Part shown: in pieces, positions 1 through 7,597 of the stretch
Numbering within the stretch: the first letter of the stretch is position 1
How the letters are laid out: the number at the start of each line of letters is the position of its first letter
IMG/VR virus record: IMGVR_UViG_3300025292_000011
Span: 1-32,536 of that record
From: a virus
Reading direction: 5' to 3' (one strand)
Length of the DNA: 32,536 nucleotides
The notes under the pieces: generated by a model
Told to the model about the DNA's origin: nothing
The model's input: the letters and a program-made list of their open reading frames with translations, nothing else
Databases searched by the model: none
Made by a program: the position numbers and the translations under genes

Positions 1-715
1 TCAATATAACTTAGAGGTAGACCTTAAACATACTTATACAGGAGTGATTCCGTCATTCGCAAAAAACGACACTAATGAAATAATTATCAAGGTTTTAGAT
101 AATGGTAAATATTTTAATCTTGATACGGTAGAAGCTGTGGTGGTTACATATAAGAATGTTTCAGGTAAATTAGTACAAGAAAATTGCAAAATTATAAATT
201 TAAATAATCAAAAAGCCATTTTAATTGAATTTGCCAATTTGGACATACATCTAGGTTTTTCTAAATTGACTATCACTTTGTCGGAAAGTAATTATCAAGT
301 TACTTTACCTGAAATCAAGGTAGTCGTAAGGGAAGTAATTAAGGTATCAATTAAACACTGGACAGATTTCATTGCTAAGATTGAAAGTGAAAATCCTGTA
401 GAAATCAAGAAAGACTTTAATATTAAATCAATCCCTTTACAATTACTTACTAAAGTAAATTGCGAAACAACTAATAAAGAAATCGATTCCATTTTAACTA
501 CAATTAAAAGTATTGAGCTTATGGAGGTTTACGATACTAGCGATGAAGGTAAAGAATTACGTCGTATTGAAAAAGTATTAGAGGATAGAATTACTACAGA
601 TGTGAATGATGGAAATTATAAATCATTAGAAAATAGCGTTCGACTACTACAAAGGGTTAAAAGTAGTTATCGAATAGTTGTTACATCAGGAGTTGTTGGC
701 GGAAGAATTAAGTAA
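1..715 (+). CDS. BppU-like N-terminal domain baseplate/tail protein, 5' end missing
   Basis: The reading frame is open to the left edge (codons from base 2 read QYNLEVDLKHTYTGVIPSFA), so the GTG at 44 is internal and the gene starts outside the window. The visible N-terminal part has the pattern of BppU-type baseplate domains: a short beta-strand opening, then 'FAKNDTNEIIIKVLDNGKYF' and 'LDTVEAVVVTYKNVSG'. It resembles the start of the minus-strand protein at 26514-27671 (YLLDVDLKFIYSSRTPVFRRGDT). The last 120 residues are helical and charged, without a collar or fibre motif. The domain normally attaches fibres to a siphophage baseplate. Its place here, on the + strand next to small genes and the nucleotide module and away from the tail operon, is unusual. 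Domain assignment is by pattern only. Confidence 0.6.
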   Translation, partial: QYNLEVDLKHTYTGVIPSFAKNDTNEIIIKVLDNGKYFNLDTVEAVVVTYKNVSGKLVQENCKIINLNNQKAILIEFANLDIHLGFSKLTITLSESNYQVTLPEIKVVVREVIKVSIKHWTDFIAKIESENPVEIKKDFNIKSIPLQLLTKVNCETTNKEIDSILTTIKSIELMEVYDTSDEGKELRRIEKVLEDRITTDVNDGNYKSLENSVRLLQRVKSSYRIVVTSGVVGGRIK

Positions 716-757
716 TAACTATATTTTACAAAATAAATCAAAAAGGAAAGTGATTGA

Positions 758-1006
758 ATGAAATACAATAAGAAGATAAATATATTTTGGATGATTGTTT
801 TAGGAATAAGTATTATAGCTACTCCTATTGAGTTATATGCTGTATTTATTCAAGGTAAAGAAATTCCAAATGATACGTTCTTTATATATGGATTAGCGTT
901 CTTTTTCTTCGCATTAGGATTATTCTTTGGAGAATTAGAAAAGTATTTTCGCAATAAGAAATTACGTTTACAAAAAGAAATTAAAGTTTTAGAGAATGAG
1001 GAGTGA
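758..1006 (+). CDS. Small membrane protein with two predicted transmembrane helices
   Basis: This is an 82-residue protein preceded by a good ribosome binding site (AAAGGAAAGTG). It has a basic start (MKYNKKIN), a hydrophobic helix at about residues 9-31, a short polar loop, a second very Phe-rich helix at about 42-60 and a charged tail ending KEIKVLENEE. The family is not recognised. Two helices and a charged tail would fit a holin-like or lysogenic-conversion membrane protein, but nothing specific shows that. Its stop overlaps the ribosome binding site of the next gene, so the two are probably co-translated. Confidence 0.6.
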   Translation: MKYNKKINIFWMIVLGISIIATPIELYAVFIQGKEIPNDTFFIYGLAFFFFALGLFFGELEKYFRNKKLRLQKEIKVLENEE

Positions 1007-1010
1007 TTTC

Positions 1011-1442
1011 ATGGCAATAATGAATATTTTAACTGCTGATAATTTATCTTATGTAGAAGTGGAGATTAGAAATGTTTCAGTAAAACGCTACAAATATAAT
1101 GAAAATATCATTAAAGAGCTATATGAGAGATTTAAATATGATATGCCTCGCAAGATTATCTTCGGAAGTGAAAATCCAATCACTAAAGAATTCAAGAAGT
1201 TACTCTACGATAACGGATATGAATTAGACGAGGATGGGAAAGTTTTAGAAATCAAAGACGAGGGAGTATGTTACAACTCACTAGAACACACAATTGAAGC
1301 TGAACGTGACATCTATACACTAACCGTATCTGGAGGTCATGATCAATATAAGTTAACCGAAATTTTACTAGCTAATGGATATGTTATTTCAAGTAAAATA
1401 GTTAAAAACAAAGTTGATATTTCGATTTACGGTAAACAATAA
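1011..1442 (+). CDS. Hypothetical protein, 143 residues
   Basis: The start is taken at ATG 1011 (MAIMNILTADNLSYVE) because AGGAGTGAT lies just upstream, inside the end of the preceding gene; an in-frame ATG at 996 would precede that site. The protein is soluble, acidic-to-neutral, with alternating strands and helices, including 'PRKIIFGSENPITKEFKKLLYDNGY' in the middle and a C-terminal half 'LTVSGGHDQYKLTEILLANGY'. No family is recognised. It ends four bases before a clear sigma-A-like promoter, so it closes this short operon. Confidence 0.6.
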   Translation: MAIMNILTADNLSYVEVEIRNVSVKRYKYNENIIKELYERFKYDMPRKIIFGSENPITKEFKKLLYDNGYELDEDGKVLEIKDEGVCYNSLEHTIEAERDIYTLTVSGGHDQYKLTEILLANGYVISSKIVKNKVDISIYGKQ

Positions 1443-1446
1443 TAGA

Positions 1447-1475
1447 TTGACAGATTTAACATGTTGAATTATTAT
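1447..1475 (+). promoter_or_regulatory. Sigma-A-type promoter
   Basis: TTGACA (1447-1452), 17-base spacer, TATTAT (1470-1475), in the gap before the 3D-domain gene. The -35 is perfect and the -10 matches 5 of 6. Transcription would start near 1482, just before the AAAGGAGGGAG site at 1491-1501. Confidence 0.6.
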
Positions 1476-1513
1476 TTAACTAATTACATAAAAGGAGGGA
1501 GTTTATTCTGCAA

Positions 1514-1660
1514 ATGAAGCGCACAATCAAATGTTGTCATCGAGCTTCAAATGAGAAACAACTTGTGGAGAATAAGCGAATAAATGAAACGATTCAAAAA
1601 GTCTGTGACAGTACCAACCATTATTATTTGCACGTTAAGTTGGGGGTGGTTTGCAAGTAA
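1514..1660 (+). CDS. Possible small ORF overlapping the start of the 3D-domain gene
   Basis: A 48-codon frame starts at ATG 1514 (MKRTIKCCHRASNEKQ) and ends at 1660, overlapping the first 77 bases of the next gene in another frame. It lies about 12 bases behind the strongest ribosome binding site in this leader (AAAGGAGGGAG, 1491-1501), whereas the 3D gene has only a weak, distant GGAG. It may be a leader peptide coupling translation into the next gene, or chance. The predicted peptide has four cysteines and no recognised family. Confidence 0.3.
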   Translation: MKRTIKCCHRASNEKQLVENKRINETIQKVCDSTNHYYLHVKLGVVCK

Positions 1661-2270
1661 AGCTTTAGAAACCAAAGAAGAACCATCTAGTACCGTAAGT
1701 ATAACTAAGAGTATAAATGATATTGAGAAGCTATCAATTGCATATCAATTAGAATCATCTAAAAAAGCTTTTTATGCCGAGTACGAACGATTAAAAGAAG
1801 AGGAGAGAAAAAGGTTAGCAGAGATAGAACGTCAACGCTTAGAAAGATTAGAGAAAGAGCGATTAGCTAAGATTGAGGAACAGAAACGATTAGAAGAAAA
1901 GAAGAAACAACAAGTAGTAAGTAGAGGTAGTAGTGATGCTGTAGGGGGATGGAGAAATGCCGAGCTAACTCATTTTTCAGCATTTTGCAAGGAAGGTTGT
2001 AATGGTACGTCAGCATCTGGTGTCTACATCGGTAATTCTGAATACTATAAAGGCTATAGAGTAGTGGCTTCTTACAAAGGAATTCCACTGTACACTTTAT
2101 TAGAAGTAGAATATCCAAGCGGTGAAAAATTCAAAGCAGTAGTATTAGACAGAGGTGGAGCTATTAATCACGCAGGAATATTAGATGTTTTAGTGTCTAG
2201 TGATAACAAGGGTAATAAGTTAGGTAGACAAAACGGAAGATATAGAATCATAGGTTCATTAAATAAGTAA
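1584..2270 (+). CDS. Membrane-anchored coiled-coil protein with C-terminal 3D (RlpA-like) domain
   Basis: The 228-residue protein starts MKRFKKSVTVPTIIICTL, a basic end followed by one hydrophobic segment (about 8-26) acting as signal anchor. A highly charged coiled coil follows (about 55-115, rich in RLEKERLAKIEEQ-type heptads). The C-terminal 110 residues look like a 3D domain, the double-psi barrel of YocH/YuiC-type wall proteins: 'GIPLYTLLEVEY', 'VVLDRGGAI' and 'GILDVLV'. Two of the three family aspartates are visible (DRGGAI and LDVL); the first, usually in VDP before the IPLGT-like strand, is Ser/Tyr here. It is probably surface-exposed and acts on or binds peptidoglycan. For a phage this suggests lysis help or a wall change in lysogens. 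The native ribosome binding site is poor. Confidence 0.7.
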   Translation: MKRFKKSVTVPTIIICTLSWGWFASKALETKEEPSSTVSITKSINDIEKLSIAYQLESSKKAFYAEYERLKEEERKRLAEIERQRLERLEKERLAKIEEQKRLEEKKKQQVVSRGSSDAVGGWRNAELTHFSAFCKEGCNGTSASGVYIGNSEYYKGYRVVASYKGIPLYTLLEVEYPSGEKFKAVVLDRGGAINHAGILDVLVSSDNKGNKLGRQNGRYRIIGSLNK

Positions 2271-2280
2271 ATACATAATT

Positions 2281-2318
2281 ATTTGAGTGGAGATTGCTTA
2301 TTTTTTCTCTACTCAAAT
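2281..2318 (+). other. RNA hairpin in intergenic leader, no U-tract
   Basis: ATTTGAGTGGAGA (2281-2293) pairs with TCTCTACTCAAAT (2306-2318), 13 pairs with one G-U, loop of 12. No T-run follows on either strand, so it is not a standard terminator; it ends 6 bases before the ribosome binding site of the next gene (AAAGAGGTGA) and may stabilise or regulate that message. Confidence 0.55.
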
Positions 2319-2339
2319 CAAACAAAGAGGTGAATACTA

Positions 2340-2723
2340 TTGTTTAAATTTCAAACTAGGATTAAATTTGTGAAGACTATTGATAAAATTAAATTGAAAA
2401 TACGTGATTTACTACATAAAAAGCCATTCTACAGACATTTATATAAGCGTATACAGTATGAATTTATCTACAATAACAAGTCGTGTATCCGATACTATAT
2501 AGATGCTAATACGTTGCGTGATGAATCATTTAAAGTTGAATTACAGCTGTATCATAAAGCATACGGTACTGAATATATAGGACATGAGTTACCTAAATCA
2601 TTTATATTCACTTATAATTATATAAAGTATAAACTAAAAAAGTATAGTGACATTGAAACCGTACCTCGTATAGATGATTATGGCTTATACTTTGAAATTA
2701 GATATAAAGACGGTCAATATTAA
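2340..2723 (+). CDS. Hypothetical basic protein, 127 residues
   Basis: TTG start with AGAGGTGA 7 bases upstream. The protein is strongly basic and aromatic (MFKFQTRIKFVKTIDK, then PFYRHLYKRIQYEFIYNNK), with many Tyr residues and no membrane segment or cysteine cluster. It lies between the 2281 hairpin and the promoter at 2752, so it is the last gene of its unit. The high Lys/Arg/Tyr content would fit nucleic-acid binding, but no motif confirms this and no family is recognised. Confidence 0.5.
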   Translation: MFKFQTRIKFVKTIDKIKLKIRDLLHKKPFYRHLYKRIQYEFIYNNKSCIRYYIDANTLRDESFKVELQLYHKAYGTEYIGHELPKSFIFTYNYIKYKLKKYSDIETVPRIDDYGLYFEIRYKDGQY

Positions 2724-2751
2724 AAATTAATAAAATAATTACATAAAACAC

Positions 2752-2779
2752 TTGTTTTATTAAAACGTGGTGCTATAAT
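2752..2779 (+). promoter_or_regulatory. Sigma-A-type promoter with extended -10
   Basis: TTGTTT (2752-2757), 16-base spacer, TATAAT (2774-2779) preceded by TG (TGCTATAAT). This is the best -10 in the + half and probably starts the transcription unit that includes the nucleotide-metabolism genes. Confidence 0.65.
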
Positions 2780-2811
2780 AATTATAAGAAATACAAAAGG
2801 AGATGAGAGAA

Positions 2812-2937
2812 ATGAAGATAAGCGATTCAGTATTAGAGTATTTAGGATTAAAATTTGTTAATGAAGACATACTAGAGAACGAAAGAATTACCTTTATGCA
2901 ATACTTACGAAGAGAGCTAGGTGATCACAATGGATGA
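2812..2937 (+). CDS. Small protein, 41 residues
   Basis: ATG 2812 follows an excellent ribosome binding site (AAAGGAGATGAG) directly downstream of the 2752 promoter. The peptide reads MKISDSVLEYLGLKFVNEDI, then a charged helix ending RRELGDHNG. It overlaps the next gene by 8 bases, typical of coupled phage genes. Function unknown. Confidence 0.6.
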   Translation: MKISDSVLEYLGLKFVNEDILENERITFMQYLRRELGDHNG

Positions 2938-3319
2938 CATCAAGCAGTTTGAAAAAGATTTAACCTTCGTTAGAAATTTCTTAAATAAGCTTCCAGAAGA
3001 GGTAAATAGATTATCTAAGTTGATCGGGTGTAAAGATAGGGAACAAGAAGATTTGTTACATCATATCGAATTTGTAAAGTTACCTGCTAATCAAGGTTAT
3101 ACAGCTTATAAACGATTACATATTGTGAGGAATGAACGTAGAGAAGCAAAGGAGTTATTTGAAGTTGTCAAAACAGCTAGAGATTTAACTAAAGACAATT
3201 TATCTGTAGCATCATTAAGTACAGCGTTAGGCTCTGTTAGAAAAATAATCAACAACAAAACAACTAAGAAATATACTCCAAGAGAATTAACCGATTTGAA
3301 CTACATAAGTAATAGATAA
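2930..3319 (+). CDS. Hypothetical helical protein, 129 residues
   Basis: The start is taken at ATG 2930 (MDDIKQFEKDL) because AGGTGAT lies 5 bases upstream; a GTG at 2921 would destroy that site. The protein is almost wholly helical and charged ('FLNKLPEEVNRLSKLIGC', 'RLHIVRNERREAKELFEVVK'), without membrane segments. It is the second gene behind the 2752 promoter and precedes the P-loop kinase. The family is not recognised. Confidence 0.6.
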   Translation: MDDIKQFEKDLTFVRNFLNKLPEEVNRLSKLIGCKDREQEDLLHHIEFVKLPANQGYTAYKRLHIVRNERREAKELFEVVKTARDLTKDNLSVASLSTALGSVRKIINNKTTKKYTPRELTDLNYISNR

Positions 3320-3348
3320 TAAAATACATAGAGAATGATGGTGATTAA

Positions 3349-3843
3349 TTGAATTATATTGTAGTTGGTACAGACTGTAGTGGAAAGACTAGCTTAGTTG
3401 ATATGTTAGCTGACATTACAGAATTTAAAATTATTAAAGGATCAAGTTTTCAGCATTCGCAATGCACTCAAGATGAACTGTTTGAAAAGTTTATTGAGTT
3501 TACTAAGATGGATAAAGTTGTCTTTGATAGATTCCATATTTGCAATGAGGTTTACGCTCCAATGTATGATGACTTTGCGATATTGACAGATGAACAGCGT
3601 AGAGTAATTGAACGATTAATGAAGGATAAAGCAACAGTAATTTACCTGTATGCAGACGATGAAGTATTAGAGCAACGATTTAATTCTCGGGGAGATGATT
3701 ACGTTACACTAGATAAGCTGAAATATGCTAAACGTAAATACGAAGAGGCATTACATAATGTTGAACATTTAGAAGTGGTCAAGTTTGATACTGGTAAGAT
3801 GACAATTAAGGAAATTGTAGAACAGATTTTACTCAATTATTAA
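3349..3843 (+). CDS. P-loop deoxynucleoside monophosphate kinase-like protein
   Basis: TTG start (ribosome binding site GATGGTGAT), 164 residues. Residues 5-14 hold a Walker A loop (VGTDCSGKTSL pattern, like the GxDGxGKTT of thymidylate kinases). A 'VVFDRFHICNEVY' segment matches the DR(Y/F) motif of the thymidylate/deoxynucleotide kinase fold, and a lid-like stretch 'ADDEVLEQRFNSRGDDYV' carries Arg residues. The protein should transfer phosphate from ATP to a deoxynucleoside monophosphate in the cytoplasm, upstream of dNTP formation. It is shorter than cellular thymidylate kinases (about 210) but in the range of phage dNMP kinases. It heads the nrd cluster, which supports the role; the exact substrate cannot be read from the sequence. 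Confidence 0.75.
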   Translation: MNYIVVGTDCSGKTSLVDMLADITEFKIIKGSSFQHSQCTQDELFEKFIEFTKMDKVVFDRFHICNEVYAPMYDDFAILTDEQRRVIERLMKDKATVIYLYADDEVLEQRFNSRGDDYVTLDKLKYAKRKYEEALHNVEHLEVVKFDTGKMTIKEIVEQILLNY

Positions 3844-3874
3844 TAAAATAAATACATATAGAAAGAGGTATTAT

Positions 3875-4099
3875 ATGATTCTTTATACGAAAACTGTGTG
3901 CCCCAAATGCATGTTAATTAAATCGACATTGGATGCTACAGGTTTAGAGTGTGATGTTGTAAATATTGATGAAAATGAAGAAGCTAAAGATTTAATTGTA
4001 AGTAAAGGTTTCATGTCGGTTCCTATTATCGAAGTTGACGGTGAATTTCATGGAGAAATACATCAAATTCAAGCTAAGATTTATGAATTAGCAAATTGA
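3875..4099 (+). CDS. nrdH: Glutaredoxin-like redox protein NrdH
   Basis: A 74-residue thioredoxin-fold protein with the active-site CPKC at residues 9-12 after 'MILYTKTV' and the cis-Pro motif 'FMSVPIIEVDG' at about 49-59. The small size and position directly before nrdI-nrdE-nrdF identify it as the NrdH-type electron donor that re-reduces the class Ib reductase C-terminal cysteines. Classical NrdH has CMQC or CVQC; CPKC is closer to other small glutaredoxins. ATG start with AAAGAGG upstream; its stop overlaps the TTG start of nrdI. Confidence 0.8.
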   Translation: MILYTKTVCPKCMLIKSTLDATGLECDVVNIDENEEAKDLIVSKGFMSVPIIEVDGEFHGEIHQIQAKIYELAN

Positions 4100-4455
4100 T
4101 AGTTTTTGCTAGTAGAACTGGCAATGTAAGATATATAGTTAACAAGTTAAATTTACCGTCTATTGAAATTAACGATGAATTAACTATAACAATTCCATAT
4201 TTTATATTTACATATACAGATGGGTTAGGTGATGTTCCTAAAGTAATTGAACATTTCCTACAAAGAAATCATACTTTGTGCAGAGGTGTTATTGCTAGTG
4301 GAAACACGAACTTTGGAATCAATAACTTCTGTGGAAGCGCAGACAAGATTAGTAAAAAGTATAATATTCCAATAATCCACAAGGTAGAGTTAAGAGGGTT
4401 TAATCATGATTATCTGAAGATTATTGATGAATATAATAAGTTAATAGAAGGGTGA
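4096..4455 (+). CDS. nrdI: NrdI flavodoxin, class Ib ribonucleotide reductase activator
   Basis: The 119-residue protein begins 'IVFASRTGNVRYIV', the FMN phosphate-binding loop of NrdI (usually SxTGN). 'YTDGLGDVPKVIEHFL' and 'GVIASGNTNFGINNFCGSAD' are the later flavin-contacting segments. NrdI supplies the oxidant that assembles the dimanganese-tyrosyl radical cofactor of NrdF. The TTG start overlaps the nrdH stop as TTGA, and its own TGA overlaps the start region of nrdE, so nrdHIE appear translationally coupled. Confidence 0.88.
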   Translation: MIVFASRTGNVRYIVNKLNLPSIEINDELTITIPYFIFTYTDGLGDVPKVIEHFLQRNHTLCRGVIASGNTNFGINNFCGSADKISKKYNIPIIHKVELRGFNHDYLKIIDEYNKLIEG

Positions 4456-4460
4456 CTGCT

Positions 4461-6578
4461 TTGAAAGAATACTTAAAATTAAATAATGAGATTTTGAATA
4501 CATATAAGTCGACAGGTAAAATTGATCGTGAAAAAGATACACTTGCCACAACTAAGTATTTCTTAGAAGAAGTAAATGTGAAGATGCGATACTTCATTGA
4601 CCTAGAAGAGAAAATTAAGTATCTAGTTAATGAAGATTATTATGAAAAAGATTTCTTAGCCATGTATAATTTTAAATTCATTAAAAAGATTTTCAAAATT
4701 GCATATAGCTACAATTTCAGATTCCCATCTTTCATGAGTGCTAGTAAATTTTATGATTCCTATGCATTAAAAAGTCGAGACGGTAATGAAATTTTAGAAA
4801 AGTACGAGGATAGAATCTCTATTATTGCATTATACCTTGCTCAAGGCGATACGGTATTAGCTGAAAAAGCAGTACATGCTATCATGGACGCATATCAACC
4901 TGCAACACCAACAGCATTGAACAGTGGTAAGAAAGCACGTGGCGAATTAGTAAGCTGTTTTAAATTATTAATGTCTGATGACATGAACAATATCACATAC
5001 AACATTAGCAATGCATTACAACTATCAAAGCGAGGTGGTGGAGTTGGAATAAGTATTACTGACTTACGACCAATTGGCGACCCAATCAAAGGGATTCTAA
5101 ATAGAGCGAGTGGGGTTATGCCTGTATGCAAGTTGCTAGAGAATTCTTTTAGTTACGCAAATCAGCTAGGCTCAAGAAATGGATCAGGGGTAGTGTGGTT
5201 AAATATTTTTCATGGTGATATTGAGAATTTCATTTCATCTAAAAAACCTAATGCCGATGAGAAGATTAGGTTGACTACATTATCAACAGGAGTTATTATT
5301 CCATCGATATTTTTTGAATTAATGAAAAAAGATAAGGATATTGTATTATTCTCACCATATGACATTAAGAAGGAGTATGGATTAGATATGTCTGAAATTT
5401 CAATTACAGACATATATTATCAACTACTAGACAATCCTAATATACGCAAGCTCAAACGCATTAACGCTCGTAAACTTTATACTGAAATTAAGAAATCACA
5501 ATTTGAATCAGGATACCCATTTGAAATGTACGACGATAACGTGAATAAAGTGCATCCGTTAAAAGGTATTGGACGAGTGCGTATGACAAATCTTTGTAAC
5601 GAAGTCCTTCAATTGCAGAGTCCAAGTATTATTAAAGACGGAAACATCGACAATGAATTTGGATTAGATGTATCTTGTAATTTAGGCTCTATTGATATTC
5701 ATACTTCAACAAAAGTAAATGACTTTGAAGAGCTAATTGATACGTCTACTAGATTATTAAATCAAGTTTCGTTAATGACTAATATGAAAGTTGTTCCTTC
5801 TGTAGAAAAAGGTAATAATTTGATGAACTCTATTGGGTTAGGGATAATGAATTTACATGGACACTTAATGGTAAATGATATTGAGTATGGTTCTCCTGAA
5901 TCCATTGAATTTATTGACAGATACATGGAGGCTTTAAATTATTTCTCACTTAAAACGTCTAATGTCTTAGCTTTTGAGATCGGAGAAACATTCTTTGGAT
6001 ATGAAAAGTCAGACTATGCGACAGGTGAATACTTTAATAATTACATTTCAAAAGTAGATATTGAACCGTCTGAAAAAGTAAAAAAGGCATTGGGCAATAC
6101 TCCTATTATTACATCAGGAATGTGGAAAAATTTAAAGGATAGTGTTAAAAAGTATGGTGTTTTTAACAGCTACCGCATGTGCATTGCCCCTACTGGTTCT
6201 ATAAGCTATGTCAGAAGTTCTACGGCATCCATTTCGCCAATAACAGAAATAGTTGAAACTCGTGATTACGGTGATAGTCGTACAATTTATCCAATGCCAT
6301 TCTTAACTAACGATAATAAAGATAAATATGTTGACGCTTATAATATTAATCCGTTTAAGATGATTGATTTATATGCCACTGCTCAGAAACATATTGATCA
6401 AGGAATATCCATGACATTATATGTAACAGATGATTGGACAACAGAGAGACTAGCTAAGGTATACGCTTATGCACATCAAAAAGGAATAAAGACTGTCTAT
6501 TATGTGAGACAGCGATTAAATACTCTTGACGGTGTAGTTGAAAAAGCGATGTCTGAATGTGAGTCGTGCTCTATATAA
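4461..6578 (+). CDS. nrdE: Class Ib ribonucleotide reductase large subunit NrdE
   Basis: About 705 residues, full length for NrdE, reducing ribonucleoside diphosphates to deoxy forms. Visible landmarks: the first redox Cys in 'GELVSCFKLLMSDD'; the radical-site triad in 'TNLCNEVLQL' (Asn, Cys, Glu); the second redox Cys in 'DVSCNLGSID'; a Pro/Thr-rich substrate loop 'IAPTGSISYV'; and the C-terminal CESC pair that receives electrons from NrdH. There is no ATP-cone. The start is taken as TTG 4461, with AAGGGTGA 5-6 bases upstream, though GTG 4452 also fits. Unlike SPbeta bnrdE, no intron or intein interrupts the gene. Confidence 0.93.
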   Translation: MKEYLKLNNEILNTYKSTGKIDREKDTLATTKYFLEEVNVKMRYFIDLEEKIKYLVNEDYYEKDFLAMYNFKFIKKIFKIAYSYNFRFPSFMSASKFYDSYALKSRDGNEILEKYEDRISIIALYLAQGDTVLAEKAVHAIMDAYQPATPTALNSGKKARGELVSCFKLLMSDDMNNITYNISNALQLSKRGGGVGISITDLRPIGDPIKGILNRASGVMPVCKLLENSFSYANQLGSRNGSGVVWLNIFHGDIENFISSKKPNADEKIRLTTLSTGVIIPSIFFELMKKDKDIVLFSPYDIKKEYGLDMSEISITDIYYQLLDNPNIRKLKRINARKLYTEIKKSQFESGYPFEMYDDNVNKVHPLKGIGRVRMTNLCNEVLQLQSPSIIKDGNIDNEFGLDVSCNLGSIDIHTSTKVNDFEELIDTSTRLLNQVSLMTNMKVVPSVEKGNNLMNSIGLGIMNLHGHLMVNDIEYGSPESIEFIDRYMEALNYFSLKTSNVLAFEIGETFFGYEKSDYATGEYFNNYISKVDIEPSEKVKKALGNTPIITSGMWKNLKDSVKKYGVFNSYRMCIAPTGSISYVRSSTASISPITEIVETRDYGDSRTIYPMPFLTNDNKDKYVDAYNINPFKMIDLYATAQKHIDQGISMTLYVTDDWTTERLAKVYAYAHQKGIKTVYYVRQRLNTLDGVVEKAMSECESCSI

Positions 6579-6597
6579 GAAAGGAAGGTAGTTATTT

Positions 6598-7575
6598 TTG
6601 AAGAAAACATACTCCGCAGTAAATTGGAATAAACCTACAAGTCAATTAGCTCCTGTTTTCTGGGAACAGCAGTGGAAGATGATATGGCAACCAGAAGAAG
6701 TATCGGTCAGCAAAGATATTAAGCAGTGGAAGGAATTTGAGCATCAGGATACGTATAAAAAAGTATTTGGCGGTTTAACTCTTCTTGATACTTTGCAAAC
6801 AAATATTGGAATGAATGAAATTTCAAAATATAATCCTGATTTACAAGAGAAAGCAGTCTTAACTATGTTTGGAGCATTTGAAGCCATTCATGCTAAATCA
6901 TATTCTTATATTTTCACAACGCTGTGTAATAATGATGAAATTGATGAAGTTTTTGATTGGGTTAAAGATAACGAATATTTGCAATATAAAGCTAATGTAA
7001 TCGGAGAAATATATTCTTCTATTAAAGAAGGTGACGATGAATCATTATATAAGGCAATGTTTGCTTCAGTAATGCTCGAATCATTCTTATTCTATAGCGG
7101 ATTCTTCTATCCATTGTATTTAGGTGGTCAAGGTACGTTACGAAATAGTGCAGAGGTCATTTCACTTATTTTACGTGATGAATCAATTCATGGAGTAGCT
7201 ATTGGTTACTTTGCACAAAATATTTTTAATAAGTTTGATGTAGAAAAGCAGAATGAGTTAAAGGTGTGGGGATACGAATTATTATTAGACTTGTATGAAA
7301 ATGAAGTAAAGTATACAGATGATATTTATGCCGAAACAGGATTATCTCCAGATGTTAAAGTATATGTTCGATACAATGCAAATAAGGCTTTGATGAATTT
7401 AGGATTAGATACTATGTTTCCAGAAGAAGAAGTGAATCCGATTGTGATGAACGGTATTCGCAATGAAGGTACTACATATGATTTTTTTAGCCAGAAAGGG
7501 TCTAGTTATTTTTCAGCAAAAGTAGAGCCAATATCTGATACTACATTTAATTTTGATAATATTTATGATAAATAA
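6598..7575 (+). CDS. nrdF: Class Ib ribonucleotide reductase small subunit NrdF
   Basis: The 325-residue radical-bearing subunit partners with NrdE. Metal ligands are visible in order: Asp in 'LTLLDTLQTN', Glu and His in 'FEAIHAKSYSY', Glu in 'LESFLFYSGF', and Glu and His in 'RDESIHGVAIGYF'. It starts with TTG behind AAAGGAAGG, 19 bases after nrdE. The gene is uninterrupted. The C-terminal tail (about 290-325), which docks on NrdE, ends 'FNFDNIYDK'. Confidence 0.93.
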   Translation: MKKTYSAVNWNKPTSQLAPVFWEQQWKMIWQPEEVSVSKDIKQWKEFEHQDTYKKVFGGLTLLDTLQTNIGMNEISKYNPDLQEKAVLTMFGAFEAIHAKSYSYIFTTLCNNDEIDEVFDWVKDNEYLQYKANVIGEIYSSIKEGDDESLYKAMFASVMLESFLFYSGFFYPLYLGGQGTLRNSAEVISLILRDESIHGVAIGYFAQNIFNKFDVEKQNELKVWGYELLLDLYENEVKYTDDIYAETGLSPDVKVYVRYNANKALMNLGLDTMFPEEEVNPIVMNGIRNEGTTYDFFSQKGSSYFSAKVEPISDTTFNFDNIYDK

Positions 7576-7597
7576 TCAATAAAGGGGATATTACATT

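Noticed and set aside
295-492. Antisense ORFs on the opposite strand of clear genes (for example here and inside nrdE, Tal and fibre genes)
   Set aside because: They lack ribosome binding sites and recognisable domains and mirror the codon pattern of the real gene.
2281-2318. Hairpin as a rho-independent terminator
   Set aside because: The stem is strong but no T-run follows on either strand.
4461-7575. Intron or intein in nrdE/nrdF, as in SPbeta
   Set aside because: Both genes read through as uninterrupted full-length proteins with all expected motifs; no splice-like boundary or endonuclease insert is present.
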